A stretch of 64,000 nt of DNA from Coriaria nepalensis. Lineage: Eukaryota > Streptophyta > Magnoliopsida > Cucurbitales > Coriariaceae. Location of the stretch: positions 2,924,001-2,988,000 of the forward strand of contig CP114483.1 in the NCBI GenBank assembly GCA_027186245.1, written 5' to 3'. A program made the position numbers and the translations under genes. The notes below the pieces were generated by a model. The model was not told the DNA's origin. It did no database searches and saw only the letters and a program-made list of their open reading frames with translations. Positions 49,401-60,400 of this stretch are shown here, piece after piece. Positions within the stretch are counted from its first letter, which is position 1; the number at the start of each line of letters is the position of its first letter.

Positions 49401-52400
49401 AGACTCATAAAAACTTCTTCCTCAAGATCACCATTTAAAAAAGCATTTTTTACATCCAATTGATGTAATGGCCAGTTCAAATTTACTGCAAGAGATAGTA
49501 AAATTCTGATTGAGTTTATCTTGGCTACTGGAGCAAAAGTCTCCTGATAATCAATCCCATAGGTTTGAGTAAACCCCTTAGCTACTAATCTTGCCTTATA
49601 CCGTTCTATGCTACCATCTGCTTTACACTTCACAGTAAAGACCCATTTGCAACCTACAATCTTCTTCACATTAGGCAAGTCAACTATCTCCCAAGTACCA
49701 CTTCTCCTAAGAGCATTCATCTCTTCCATCACTGCTAATTTCCAATTTGGATCACTAAGAGCTTCTTGAATGTTTCTCGGGACAAACAAGTATGATATTT
49801 TTTAGGTAAATGCCTTATGAGTGTGAGAAAATTTGTCATATGAAAGATATTGAGCAATGGGATATCTAGGAATCCTAGTGCAATTTCGGATTCCTTTTCT
49901 AACAGCAATGGGAATATTAAGATCTGATGATTCTTTGCTAGGGAAAGTGATGGGAACTAAAGATGAGTTAGGATCAGAAATACCTATGATAACTGCAGGG
50001 CCAGTCCCCAAGAGTTGTGATTGATCATTACTATGAGTAACTTGCTGCCTTTGACTCTTTTGATGATGTTTTCTCCGGGTATAAACCAAGAGCTCATTGT
50101 TAGAGTCATTTTTATTCGGATGTAGTAGTGATTCTTCCCCTGTTTTAGATACAATACTGTTTGGCATTATATTACCATCACTTCCTTTATTGTTCTCAGT
50201 ATCATCACATTGCTCCAGACTTTGAAGATCATTAATGGTAGGATGGTAGGAATGAGATATAGCAATCAAGATTACTTTTGGTAAAGGGTTAGGAGATAAA
50301 TCCCAAAAATTTTCTTCCATTACCTCATTCTCCCCCTGAAGAGTATTTTTGTGAAAGTAGGATTTATTTTCAAAAAACGAGACATCCATACTGACATACA
50401 TTTTTCCTGTTTGGGGATTATAACACTTATATCCCTTTTTATTTGAGGCATACCCTATGAACACACATTTTTCTGCCCTTGGATCAAGTTTAGATTGAGT
50501 GTTATTAGGTATACGAACAAAAACAATACAACCAAAAACCTTTAGAGGTAAATCGGAGTACATTCTAGAAAAGGGAAAACAGTTTTTAAAACATTCTAGA
50601 GGTGTGCTATATTTTAAAACACGTGTAGGCATTCTATTAATTAAGTAAGTTGCTGTTAGAACAGCTTCTCTCCAAAGATATTTTGGAACATTCATCGAAA
50701 ACATTATAGCACGTGTTACTTTAAGTAAATGTTTATTTTTTCTTTTAGCAATCCCATTTTGCTGAGGAGTATCTACACAAGTAGATCGGTGATGAATACC
50801 TTTTTCTTTCAAAAATTTTTCCAAAATACCTTTATAGTACTCAGTTCCATTATCACTGTGAAGAATTCTAATTTTCTTTTGAAATTGAGTTTCAACCATT
50901 GTGTAAAAATCTTTAAATATTTTTTCAACTTCGGATTTTTCACTCATTAAGTAAACCCAACATAAACGAGTGTGATCATCTATGAATGTGACAAACCATT
51001 TTTTCTTTGAAATAGTGGTTACTCTCGAAGGTCCCCAAACATCACTATAGATTAAATAAAATGGTTTTGAAGGTACATAAGTTTTTGGCAAATAAGTGGT
51101 ACGGTGACTCTTAGATAAGCAACAACTTTCACAATAGAATGATGAAAAATCCAAACCTTTAAATAAAGTAGGAAACAAATGTTTAAGATAAGGAAAGCTA
51201 GGATGTCCCAGTCTTTCATGCCAGAGCATTATTTGTTCATAAGCGGAATTAGAACTAACACTACTAAGGCCCTGAGCTTTTTTATTCCCTAAGAAATCAT
51301 CATCAAAGTAGTAAAGGCCACTAATCAACTTAGCATTGCCAATCTTCTTCCCCGAGGTCTAGTCCTGAAATTTACAATAAGAATCACAAAAAATCACTTA
51401 GCAATTAGAGTCTTTAGTTATTTTACTCACAGATAAAGGATTACAAGCTAACTTGGGAACATGGAGAATAGAGTTAAGGTTTAATTTTTCAGATAATTTA
51501 ATCAAACCTTTCCCTGCTATTGGTGAGAAAGTGCCATCTGCAATTCTTATTTTGTCAAGGCTAGAACATGGTGAGTAAGTGTGAAACAAATTTGAAAAAT
51601 TGGTCATATGATCAGAAGCTCCTGAATTTATGATCCAAGGAGCATGATATGAACAGGAAGAGAGAGCATTAGGTGTGATACCTGTTTGTGCAAGAGAAAC
51701 AGTAGGAATACTACTTGGTGATACCATGGGTTTCAACAGTTTTAGAAGATGATCCATCTGCTCCTTGGTGAAGGGACTTGTCTCGGCTTCATTTGCCGTA
51801 GGAATGAACCGGGTATTTTTATCACTAGGCTGTTTTTCCAATTTGACATCTTTCCATGGATTTTCCAGCATGTTTCTCGGGTATGACGTGGTTTGTTGCA
51901 ATAGTCACACCATACCCGTGGCTTCTCTTCAGGTTTTTGCTGAAATCTGGATGTTTTGTTAGCAGTAGCCTCGGCACTAAGAAGAGCAGAACTTTCAGCA
52001 GGCTCGTTAGTTGCCTTTTTTCCTAGCATGACATGTCTGCGGCTCTCTTCTCTTCGAACCTCAGCAAACACCTCGCCAATTGGAGGAAGTAGCGTCCTGC
52101 CAATGATCCGCCCCCGAACCTCATCAAACTCAACATTGAGTCCCGCAAGAAACTTGTAAATGCGAGAAGCCTCAACAATGCGGTTGTAATATTTTGCATC
52201 TTCTATGGATTTTCATTCATAATCGTTGAATAGATCCAAATCTTGCCATAGACGTTTTAATGAATTTAAATACTTGGTTACCGAGTCTTGTCCTTGCCGG
52301 ATTTCACCAAGTTTTAGAGTCAATTCATAGACTTGAGACTGATTTCCCAAGGTAGAGTACATTTGATTCACGTTGTCCCAGAGTTCCTTGACTGTGGAGT

Positions 52401-55400
52401 AACACATATAATTCGAACTAATGTCCTCATCCATAGAGTTCACTAGCCAAGTCATTACCATCGAATTTTCTGCATCCCAGGTTGCATACATTGGATCCTC
52501 TATTGCTGGTGCATTCTTGTCTTTAGTCAGGTATCCAATCTTCCCTCTCCCTCTAATATACATCCGAACTGATTGAGACCACCGTAAATAGTTGTCACCA
52601 TTAAGGCGAATAGTGGTAACTTGGATTGGATGAGTATCAGTATTGAGAGTTTGTGTTGGAGGACTAGTTGTAAGAGGCAGGTTTGAGACAATCTTAGACA
52701 TGATCGGTTTGGGCAGAAGAGGGAAAAAAAAGTTTTTTTTTTTTCTCAGTTTGGCTCCAATACCATGAAAACTTTTCTAATTGTTTTTCATTAATTGAAT
52801 AGAGGCACCCTGATTCCTCTTATAGAGGAGAAAACACAAAAAATAGGAAACTAAAGAAAATAGGAAACTAACCTAAAATTAGCTATCTAGTTGTACTAGT
52901 AACTTCCTAATTTACACCATTGACTGATTTTCATTTACAGCTAACGGTCCTCTATAATTACATATATTTCTTTCCTTTTCTACAGTTTCAATAACACGAG
53001 TAGTTTCCTTTGTTGTGTAGTGTTGGAATGGAGCATGAGCAGGTCTTTTCATATTGCTTTAGTTCTGAGTGTCTTATGATCTCCCCATTTTATAATGTAA
53101 TCGTACAGATCATGTGGCTAGTGGATATCTTCAGAGCAAAAATTGTGGATATTTCAGAAGATTCGCTAACCATTGAGGTGATTTCTTTCAGACCATTCTG
53201 TATTTTCTAGGGCTTGCCTTGGGAACTAAGGGACAAGGGTATAATGAGATCTTGGGTTCATCATATGCACAACTAATTATTTTTTCAATGTTAAAACACA
53301 CGCCTGATTCATTAAAACTCCACCGTAGGGTATTTATTTATTTCCCTCCCTTGCCCAGCCCCCCAAATTCCTTCACCTTTCTTCTCCCCATGCCCCCATT
53401 CCCCTATGGACACACGCTAAGAGAGAAAGGGAGGTGGATACTCACTGGTGGAGGGTTGTTTTCATATGGTGTGATATATCGGCAAGTCTAGTTGGTGGGC
53501 TTCATGTCTCCTTTTATTTATTTATTTATTTTTTTTTTCATTTTTTAATATATAGACTTTGCATGTAGGTGTTACACCTTCAAGTAGGTGGACTTCAATG
53601 TATGAAAGTATCATATTTCAGTTTTAAACGTATTGTTTGAGCTCATCTTCAATCTGAATATCACAGGTCACTGGAGACCCTGGGAAGATTGTTGCTGTTC
53701 AAAGAAACTTAAGCAAATTTGGGATCAAAGAACTTGCTAGAACTGGAAAAGTAAGAAACTTCTTTATCTGCTCTGTTTCGAGTGTGTTCATTTGGGTCAG
53801 AACTTTAACATGTTTTATGATATCTTTATTTTCAAATTATTAGCAGGTTATGAGCAACGGCAGTGAGAAAATATTCAAAAAAAGAAGTGCATTCCATATT
53901 GAAATGCAAATTTTGATCGTCTTCTTTTTCTTGTAGTTTACTAAGAAAATTAAAATTCTGGCAGAATTATGGCGCGCTTGCTTTTCTCTATTTCTCATTT
54001 TTCCTTCTCATTTCTACGTGTCTCTAAGAAGATGTTACATTCTTTTAAGTTATTGACCTTTAATTTGATTGTATGGATCAGTTGAATACATAGTTTTAAG
54101 CATTCATGTTCATGATATCATGCCGACAATATTTGAATTTTCTATGCATAGATTGCTTTAAGGAGGGAAAAAATGGGCGAAACTGCTCCATTTTGGAGAT
54201 TTTCTGCAGCTTCTTATCCCGATCTTGAAGATGCAAGGGCTGTTAATGCTATTGTGGGAAATATAAAGCAATCACTCAATGGAAATGGAAGTGCACCCTC
54301 CAGTGTACGTACTATTTTGATAGATGGATCTGCATTCAATTTTAAGCCTTAGATCTTGTTGAAGAAATAAAGGGAATATCAATGACCAATTTAAGCAGTT
54401 GTGGGTCTGTTTGGTAACTGTTTTCTACATCATCTTTTAAAATGTGTGTGTGACTAGGATTAATTTTTGGGTTTTGGTTCTCTGCTGAGCGTATGGGAGT
54501 GTGATAGAAAAAGATTCTGATATGTGCTACTTAGCTATTGATTTGGTTTGTGTACTTATTTTACCATGAATCTTAATCTGTGCCATAATTCTTTCTTACG
54601 TTGGTATTTTCATTTTATATGTACTCTTCTAGAAATAAATGCTGTATTTTCTTATTAGTTTACTAATTTTCTTTTGTTGAAATTATTATCAAAGGGCGAT
54701 GTTTATCCTGTGGAGCCATACGATGATTTCTCAATGTACAAAGTTCTTGATGCTCATTGGGGTGTTCTCTATGATGAAGATGTAAGCTACCTATCCATTC
54801 TCTGACTCATAGTGATTGTAGTTTCATCTTTATTAAATTTTAAGGTAAGAATTCCTGCATAATTAGTTCAAACAAAGTACTTCCTTGTCAAAGAGGCACA
54901 GAATATCTCAGTGGAACATAAATATCCAAAATTCACATGGTTCAAAATAATTATAGTTTATCTTTTGATGTAGCTTGTAAAGCTTATGATTGTGTTTCAC
55001 AAAATTTTCAGTCAAATGGTCTCCGATCTCACACACTGTCTATGCTCGTGAATAATTGTCCGGGAGTTCTTAACATAGTTACAGGAGTTATTTCTAGAAG
55101 AGGCTATAACATTCAGGTCAGTTTGGTTTTTATGCATTCCCACCTTTTCTTCCTTGCGACTAAGAAATTACTGGCACTATGATTATACTTTTATTTTGTA
55201 CTCCAGAGTCTAGCTGTGGGACCCGCAGAAAGAGAGGGACTTTCTCGTATCACAACTGTTGTTCCTGGAACTAACGAATCCATTGAAAAGTTGGTTCAGC
55301 AACTCCACAAGTTGATAGATCTTCACGAGGTGAGGGTGCTGAAGTACATATTCGTTCCATAAGATGATTTGTCTACTTTTTGTTAGGCAAAAGAACTGAA

Positions 55401-56368
55401 AATTTTACATCCATTTACTGTCCCATACCACACCTGGTCATTGCAACATAAAATTTTCAATCTAAGAGCAGAGGTGGGAGAATGTCCCAATTATTACTAT
55501 TTAGATATTCGGAGCAGCATATATTTTATGATAAAGTTGACAAAATATAAGATTTTCCCTTGTAAATTGGAATTAAGACTCATTTCTCATCAATTTCAAA
55601 AGCATGCAATTTCATCTTGGCTTTATTGTATCAATTTCCAGATTATTGTATCATTTTGTTATTCTGCTGCTTTCCATAATCTCATTGAGCTCTAATCAGA
55701 GATGTTGTTTTCAGGTTCAAGATTTAACTGACATGCCTTTTGCTGAGCGGGAACTGATGTTGATAAAGATTGCGGTGAATGCTGCTGCCAGAAGGGATGT
55801 CCTTGACGTTGCTAGCATTTTCCGAGCCAAAGCCGTTGATGTGTCTGATCACACAATCACCCTTCAAGTCAGTTTCCTTTCCTTGGTTACAATTGTATGT
55901 TTATTATATCTCCATATCTCTATAATTTATCCAAAGAGAAGCGATTTATCTGCTCCTTCTCAGCTAACATAGTCACTTTGTCCAACTAAGGACTACATAT
56001 ACACTGTTTTATACACGACTTTACTACTAAGGATGCTACTCGTGCAATAATACCTCAGAAAAAAAAAAAATTTGTTTTCTTTCATAAGTGTAATCCTGTT
56101 CATGCATGTTCCAGCTTACTGGCGATCTAAACAAGATGGTTGCACTGCAGAGGTTACTTGAGCCCTATGGGATCTGTGAGGTTTGTACCCTCTCGATAAA
56201 CTGCTCACCAAATAGTACTTCCTACTTATCAGAAATCTTTTCTGAACGTGTCTTCAAATTATGTTGAACTTTTCATTATTCAAGGTGGCGCGAACTGGAC
56301 GAGTAGCATTAGTGAGGGAATCGGGTGTGGACTCTACTTACCTCCGTGGGTACCCACTTCCATTGTAG
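46470..56368 (+). CDS. Acetolactate synthase (AHAS) regulatory small subunit, plastidial, 483 aa
   Basis: This subunit activates acetohydroxyacid synthase, the first common enzyme of branched-chain amino acid synthesis, and confers feedback inhibition by Val/Leu. Twelve exons: 46470-46699, 47049-47262, 47500-47583, 53109-53177, 53667-53750, 54152-54304, 54695-54781, 55012-55116, 55207-55329, 55715-55867, 56115-56180 and 56285-56368, giving 484 codons with the stop. A Ser-rich transit peptide (about 75 residues) precedes two IlvN-like repeats typical of plants. The first has an ACT domain ([20 protein letters not shown]) and the second starts at residue 308 ([20 protein letters not shown]). 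Each is followed by its C-terminal domain ([32 protein letters not shown]). Intron 3 is about 5.5 kb because a copia element sits in it. All exons look intact. Confidence 0.95.
48016..48234 (-). repeat. LTR, 3' copy of the copia element
   Basis: 219 bp, TG...CA, immediately after the target-site copy gtttc. It differs from the other LTR at two C/T positions (in cacctt and tagcaac here). Confidence 0.97.
48235..48250 (-). other. Polypurine tract of the copia element
   Basis: On the minus strand the bases next to the 3' LTR read agcttgaggggaag, the usual purine-rich plus-strand primer site. Confidence 0.85.
48242..48883 (-). pseudogene. Copia RNase H region
   Basis: RNase H of the copia type: [50 protein letters not shown] and [15 protein letters not shown]. 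It ends close to the 3' LTR. In the stretch [18 protein letters not shown] several residues differ from the usual consensus. Confidence 0.93.
48908..49789 (-). pseudogene. Copia reverse transcriptase region
   Basis: RVT_2-type reverse transcriptase: [20 protein letters not shown], the first catalytic Asp in [15 protein letters not shown], and the YVDD box in [12 protein letters not shown]. All catalytic residues are present. A TAG at the end interrupts reading into RNase H in the same frame. Confidence 0.94.
49802..51328 (-). pseudogene. Copia integrase region
   Basis: Contains a GAG-pre-integrase segment ([19 protein letters not shown]) and the integrase core with the D, D, E residues ([26 protein letters not shown], where the usual Glu is Lys). 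Then comes the C-terminal [10 protein letters not shown] and [15 protein letters not shown]. The ORF ends at a stop that is in frame with the following reverse transcriptase. Confidence 0.93.
51398..51850 (-). pseudogene. Copia protease region
   Basis: Aspartic-protease segment with the motif [12 protein letters not shown]. The catalytic DSG of active copies reads NSG here, consistent with one G-to-A change. Two stops (51400-51398, and about 51361-51359) separate it from the integrase ORF in the same frame. Confidence 0.88.
51850..52701 (-). pseudogene. Copia gag region
   Basis: Gag-like nucleocapsid region. It begins [10 protein letters not shown] with the UBN2-type phrase [17 protein letters not shown] and ends with a CCHC zinc knuckle ([14 protein letters not shown]). 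A TGA at 52215-52213 interrupts the frame where reading otherwise continues without shift. A frameshift near 51850 then separates gag from protease. Confidence 0.9.
52748..52765 (-). other. tRNA primer-binding site of the copia element
   Basis: Minus-strand sequence directly inside the 5' LTR reads tggtattggagccaaact, the initiator-tRNA-Met-type site (TGGTAT..GAGC) common to plant copia elements. Confidence 0.85.
52766..52984 (-). repeat. LTR, 5' copy of the copia element
   Basis: 219 bp, TG...CA, followed by the target-site copy gtttc at 52985-52989. As the 5' LTR of a minus-strand element it carries its promoter. Confidence 0.97.
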
Positions 56369-57134
56369 TAATGTTCATGATCTTGACTAGACCTCATGGT
56401 GCTTTAATCTTTGTAAGTTCCTCTTACTCTTCACCAGGCTTCTGTTCTGCCATTTTGCTTTTCTTACAAACCGAAAATGATGACACATGACCTTGATTTT
56501 CCATGTTCTTTGCAGACAAATCTGGGGACGACTGGGACCGGAACATGTTTCTTCATGTCCAGCCATGATATCCATTGCTCTTGCCTGCTGTATCATTACT
56601 GCACCAGTAAAAGGGACTGGACTTTATATGTTATTCTAGCTCCATGGTTTTCTTAGAAATCCAAGTATGTTCACTTTGTACCGCCTACATAGAGGCGCTT
56701 GATAGAGTAGAGTGGCAGAGTATTTATTTGACTACCGGTTTTAGCCTTTTAGGTACTGAATCTCTTAATCTGAATTATTGTGGATAAGATAAGATTTAAA
56801 TCTGTATTTATTTTCCTAGGCAGTTTGGAAAATTCAATATATGACATGTTTCATTCAAATTAAAACGATTTGTAACAGCACATATTAACCAATTCCAGTT
56901 TAAAAAAGCCTATTCATTTTCAAAGACGTGTCAAAGATGCATGGAAATTGGATTGTGTTGGATGAATTCGGAATATAGGGGTGGAAAATAGAAAAAGAAA
57001 AACATTGGTTCGGCAAAAGAGTAAAAGCAAGTTAATTGCGGGGTTAGATTGAAAAATCAAAATTTTTCCTCCGTTGATGCGATAACCAGCGCACATTAAT
57101 GTTTTACGCCTGTCCACATTCTGTGATCCCAAAA

Positions 57135-57142
57135 GGCGCGAA
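57135..57142 (-). promoter_or_regulatory. Candidate E2F site upstream of FAS1
   Basis: Plus-strand ggcgcgaa reads TTCGCGCC on the other strand, matching the E2F core. It is about 340 bp upstream of the FAS1 ATG and 48 bp from a second site. Confidence 0.55.
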
Positions 57143-57189
57143 CTCCAAATCATCAGCGTGACAAAATTTTTGGAGGCCAATCATTTCAA

Positions 57190-57197
57190 GCGGGAAA
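57190..57197 (-). promoter_or_regulatory. Candidate E2F site (TTTCCCGC) upstream of FAS1
   Basis: Plus-strand gcgggaaa is the exact reverse complement of the canonical E2F octamer TTTCCCGC. Arabidopsis FAS1 is a known E2F target, so the position fits S-phase control. Binding here is inferred. Confidence 0.65.
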
Positions 57198-57483
57198 ACT
57201 CTTGTTGTTCATTTTCTTCTTTTAATTGAAGATAGATCGAATAGCAGTATTATTCTCATCGCATCCACAATATCGAGCATACATTTTCTGTGTTTCTGGG
57301 ATCTTTCCTGGTTAAATGAAGTTCTTGATTTGATTTTCCTTTTCGAAGTCTCAGTTTTCCGAGCAGCATCTGGTCGTCTTCTTCGTATTTTTCTGGTCAG
57401 GTTTCTAGGGTTTTTTTAGTCTGTCTGTTCGAAAGAATTCTGGATTTCTTTTTCTGTTTCATTTTCGTGTTGATTTTGGGAAA

Positions 57484-60400
57484 ATGGCTGAAGCTCTGAT
57501 GATCGGAGATGGTGAGAGCCAAAACTCCCCAAAAGTTGACGGTCACGAACGACAAGAAAAGGGCCGGAAGCGAAAGAGGGGGGCCGGCATGCTGTCGGAA
57601 AAGCTGGGGAACGAAGAGAGAGAGTCTCAAATAGACGTTCGTCGAAGAGAGATTGTGGGATTGTTTGGGTACTACAAGGAGGTGATGGGTCAGAAAGTGG
57701 TTATGGATGGGGTCGAGTGTAATTCGAGTAATGCGGTGGTTTCTGTTTTACTAGAAGAGAGTAATCTTCCATTGTCGAAGCTTGTTTTTGAGATTTATGA
57801 GAAGATGCAGAAGAAGACGGGAGTTGAGAGTGGAGGCGAGACTATGACTTTGGCGTCAGTGAAGGCTGCTGTGCTTTTGGTTGGTCAGAGAGTTATGTAT
57901 GGTGTGCCCAATGCCGATGCGGATGTTTTGGAGGATGATTCTGAGTCCTGTCTATGGTGTTGGGAGGTGCTTTTCATTTCCCACTTTTGTAAATGCATTT
58001 CGTTGTACTGCCCTTTTGGGTATCCGTTAATATTTAATTCATATTACCTAATAGAAATGGTGTAAGTTGCTATTATTGCACAGGACGGTTTTATTTCAAT
58101 TTATGCGTAGTTTTAGTTCATGGGTTGTAATAATTTGTTTCTTGTAGCTTTCTTCATTGCTGGGTACCTCCTAGTGTCTTACGAGATATTGATTTTGTTC
58201 ATTTTTCATGCAGACAAGGGATGTTAAGTTGATGCCAAAATCCATTCGTGGAACATTGAATATTCGGCGTACTTGCCGGAGAAAGATCCATGAGAGGATT
58301 ACTGCTGTCTCTGGTAGGCTATTTTGTCATTTAAGACTCTTCTAATTTATGTTTTCTGAAGTTAATATTTCCTGAGTGGGTCTATAAGTAGGTCACTAAG
58401 ACCGTGGGTATAGGAATATAATTGCATGAAACATCAATTATGAATTCGTTTTGTTTTCTGCCTGTAATGTGAGTTTGTAATGCTTGTGGCTTATTTCAGC
58501 AATGGTAAAGTCCTTACAAACTTTAGAGTATGATCAGAATTACAATCAAGACTTCAGAAAGGCTTCAGAAAGACTTTCTAAAGTATTTGATGAGGCTAAG
58601 ATTCGTTCCTTTGTGGATGGCCTGTCACGGAAGAACAATGCAGAGATGTATGTAGTCTTAACTAGTTTTGAGGCCTTGAGTAATTATCTATCTATATATT
58701 GTATTAACATTGTGTCTATTGCTGTAGTGCTGACAAGGAAACAAAACGAGAAGAGAAATTGCTGGCTAAACAGTTGGAGAGAAATATGAGGGAAGCTGAA
58801 AGAGAGAAAAAGAGAATGGATCGCGAGCTTGAAAAGCAAAAAGCCCGAACTGTAAGTGCAGTTGCTTTGGTAGTTCTCTCTTGTGATGATGATGACTGTT
58901 TACATTTAATTTAGGTTTAGATGGAGTTAGTTTTTTTTTTTCTATTTTTATTTAGAGACGGATGAAAAAATACCCTTCTTTCTGTATGAAGCGATTTTTA
59001 TAGCACATGCGTGAATCATGTTTCTCAGGTCACAAGAAAATTAATCCTATTACGGGGTAGTTGTCTTTGATTATATTCCTGAACCTATAATTCTATGTAT
59101 GATTGCATATCAGGAAAAAGAGCTAAAGGAGGCTGAAAAAGAAGAAAGACGTCGTGATAGAGAAGAGATTGAAAATAGGAAACAACGAAAGAAGCAGCAA
59201 GAGGAAGCTGAAAAAGAAATGCGACGCCGAGAAAAGGAAGCAAATGAGTTAAAAAAGGAACTTTCTATACAAAAGCAAGCTTCCATTATGGACCATTTTC
59301 TTAAAAGAGCTAAACCTAGTCCTGTATGTTACAATGACCAATCTTCAGCTGAAGGAACAGCATCCGTATCATCAAATAATAAGAGTGAAAACATAAATGA
59401 GGCAGTCACTCAATTAATGGACAATGCTCTTCAATCAAACGATTTGATTAATGCTGAGGATATTCTCAAGTATGCTTCCTTTATTTATTTTTCTGCTTGA
59501 TTTACCGGGCTAACCCCTCTTCAATCTTTCTATAGAATGATTGTTTTCACTATTTTAGAGCACACCTGTCTTCTTGGCATGGCCTAGGTCATGCTATCCG
59601 TTCAAACAAAAAACAACATTGGGGCCTGCGTCAGAAACCTAAGACAGAGCTGCTTAGGGACCTCAAACTTTCAACTTGCCGAGGATTAGCTCATGATGAT
59701 GAAGTCGGCATAGAGAAGCTTGTAGATGTTTGGGCAGAACAAATTCCTGATGATAGAAAGGGACATAATTATACGGAAGCTTCTCTTTCTGCCATCAATA
59801 AGAACAGGTGGAAGCAGTTGTTGCAGTTCGATAAGAGCCACAGGCCTGCTTTTTATGGCATATGGCCTAAGAAAAGGTAACAAACTGCTTAGTGAGTTTT
59901 GATATTGATATCTGCTCTGTTGAATGATTTTTTATTTTTTGGCCAAAGCTCGGTTGAATGAGTAAACTAACATTAATCTAGACTACATACAGTAGTCCCA
60001 TTTCATTTATGAATCCATTGTTCCCTCTATCTTATCAGCTGCAGCAGAACACAGTTCAGTTACGGTCAATCTCCAATTGTTAATGAATCTAGCCAATTAC
60101 CAAGTGGTTTAGAGCAATGTGATAGGACCCGGTCTAGATAATTACGAATAGGGCTAAACTTTGTTCTGCAATCACCAAAATAATCAAAATAACATAGGAT
60201 GGTCTACAATTCGAGAGTTAGACCATCTCTTTCTAAAAGTTCTTACTCTCCAAAATCTAATCCCCCCATAAACCCTAACCATACTACTATTTATACTACT
60301 AACAGCCAATTACTAAAATGGCCCCATAATAATAATACTAATATTAATACTAATGATGGGTCTAACACAATGATTTCAATACACAGTTAATTGATGGGGT

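Larger units (their letters stand above)
48016..52984 (-). mobile_element. Complete Ty1/copia LTR retrotransposon in AHAS intron 3 (antisense)
   Basis: Two 219-bp LTRs (48016-48234 and 52766-52984) begin TG and end CA, differ at only two positions (both C/T), and are flanked by the 5-bp duplication gtttc (48011-48015, 52985-52989). The primer-binding site and polypurine tract are in place for minus-strand transcription. Domains run gag, protease, integrase, reverse transcriptase, RNase H, the copia order. The polyprotein is interrupted by about five nonsense codons and one frameshift, so it is not autonomous despite its young LTRs. It lies wholly within the intron and leaves both splice sites intact. 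Confidence 0.97.
56369..57483. other. Spacer between AHAS small subunit and FAS1
   Basis: Holds the AHAS 3' UTR and the FAS1 promoter and 5' leader, with the E2F-type sites listed separately. No other gene seen. Confidence 0.6.
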
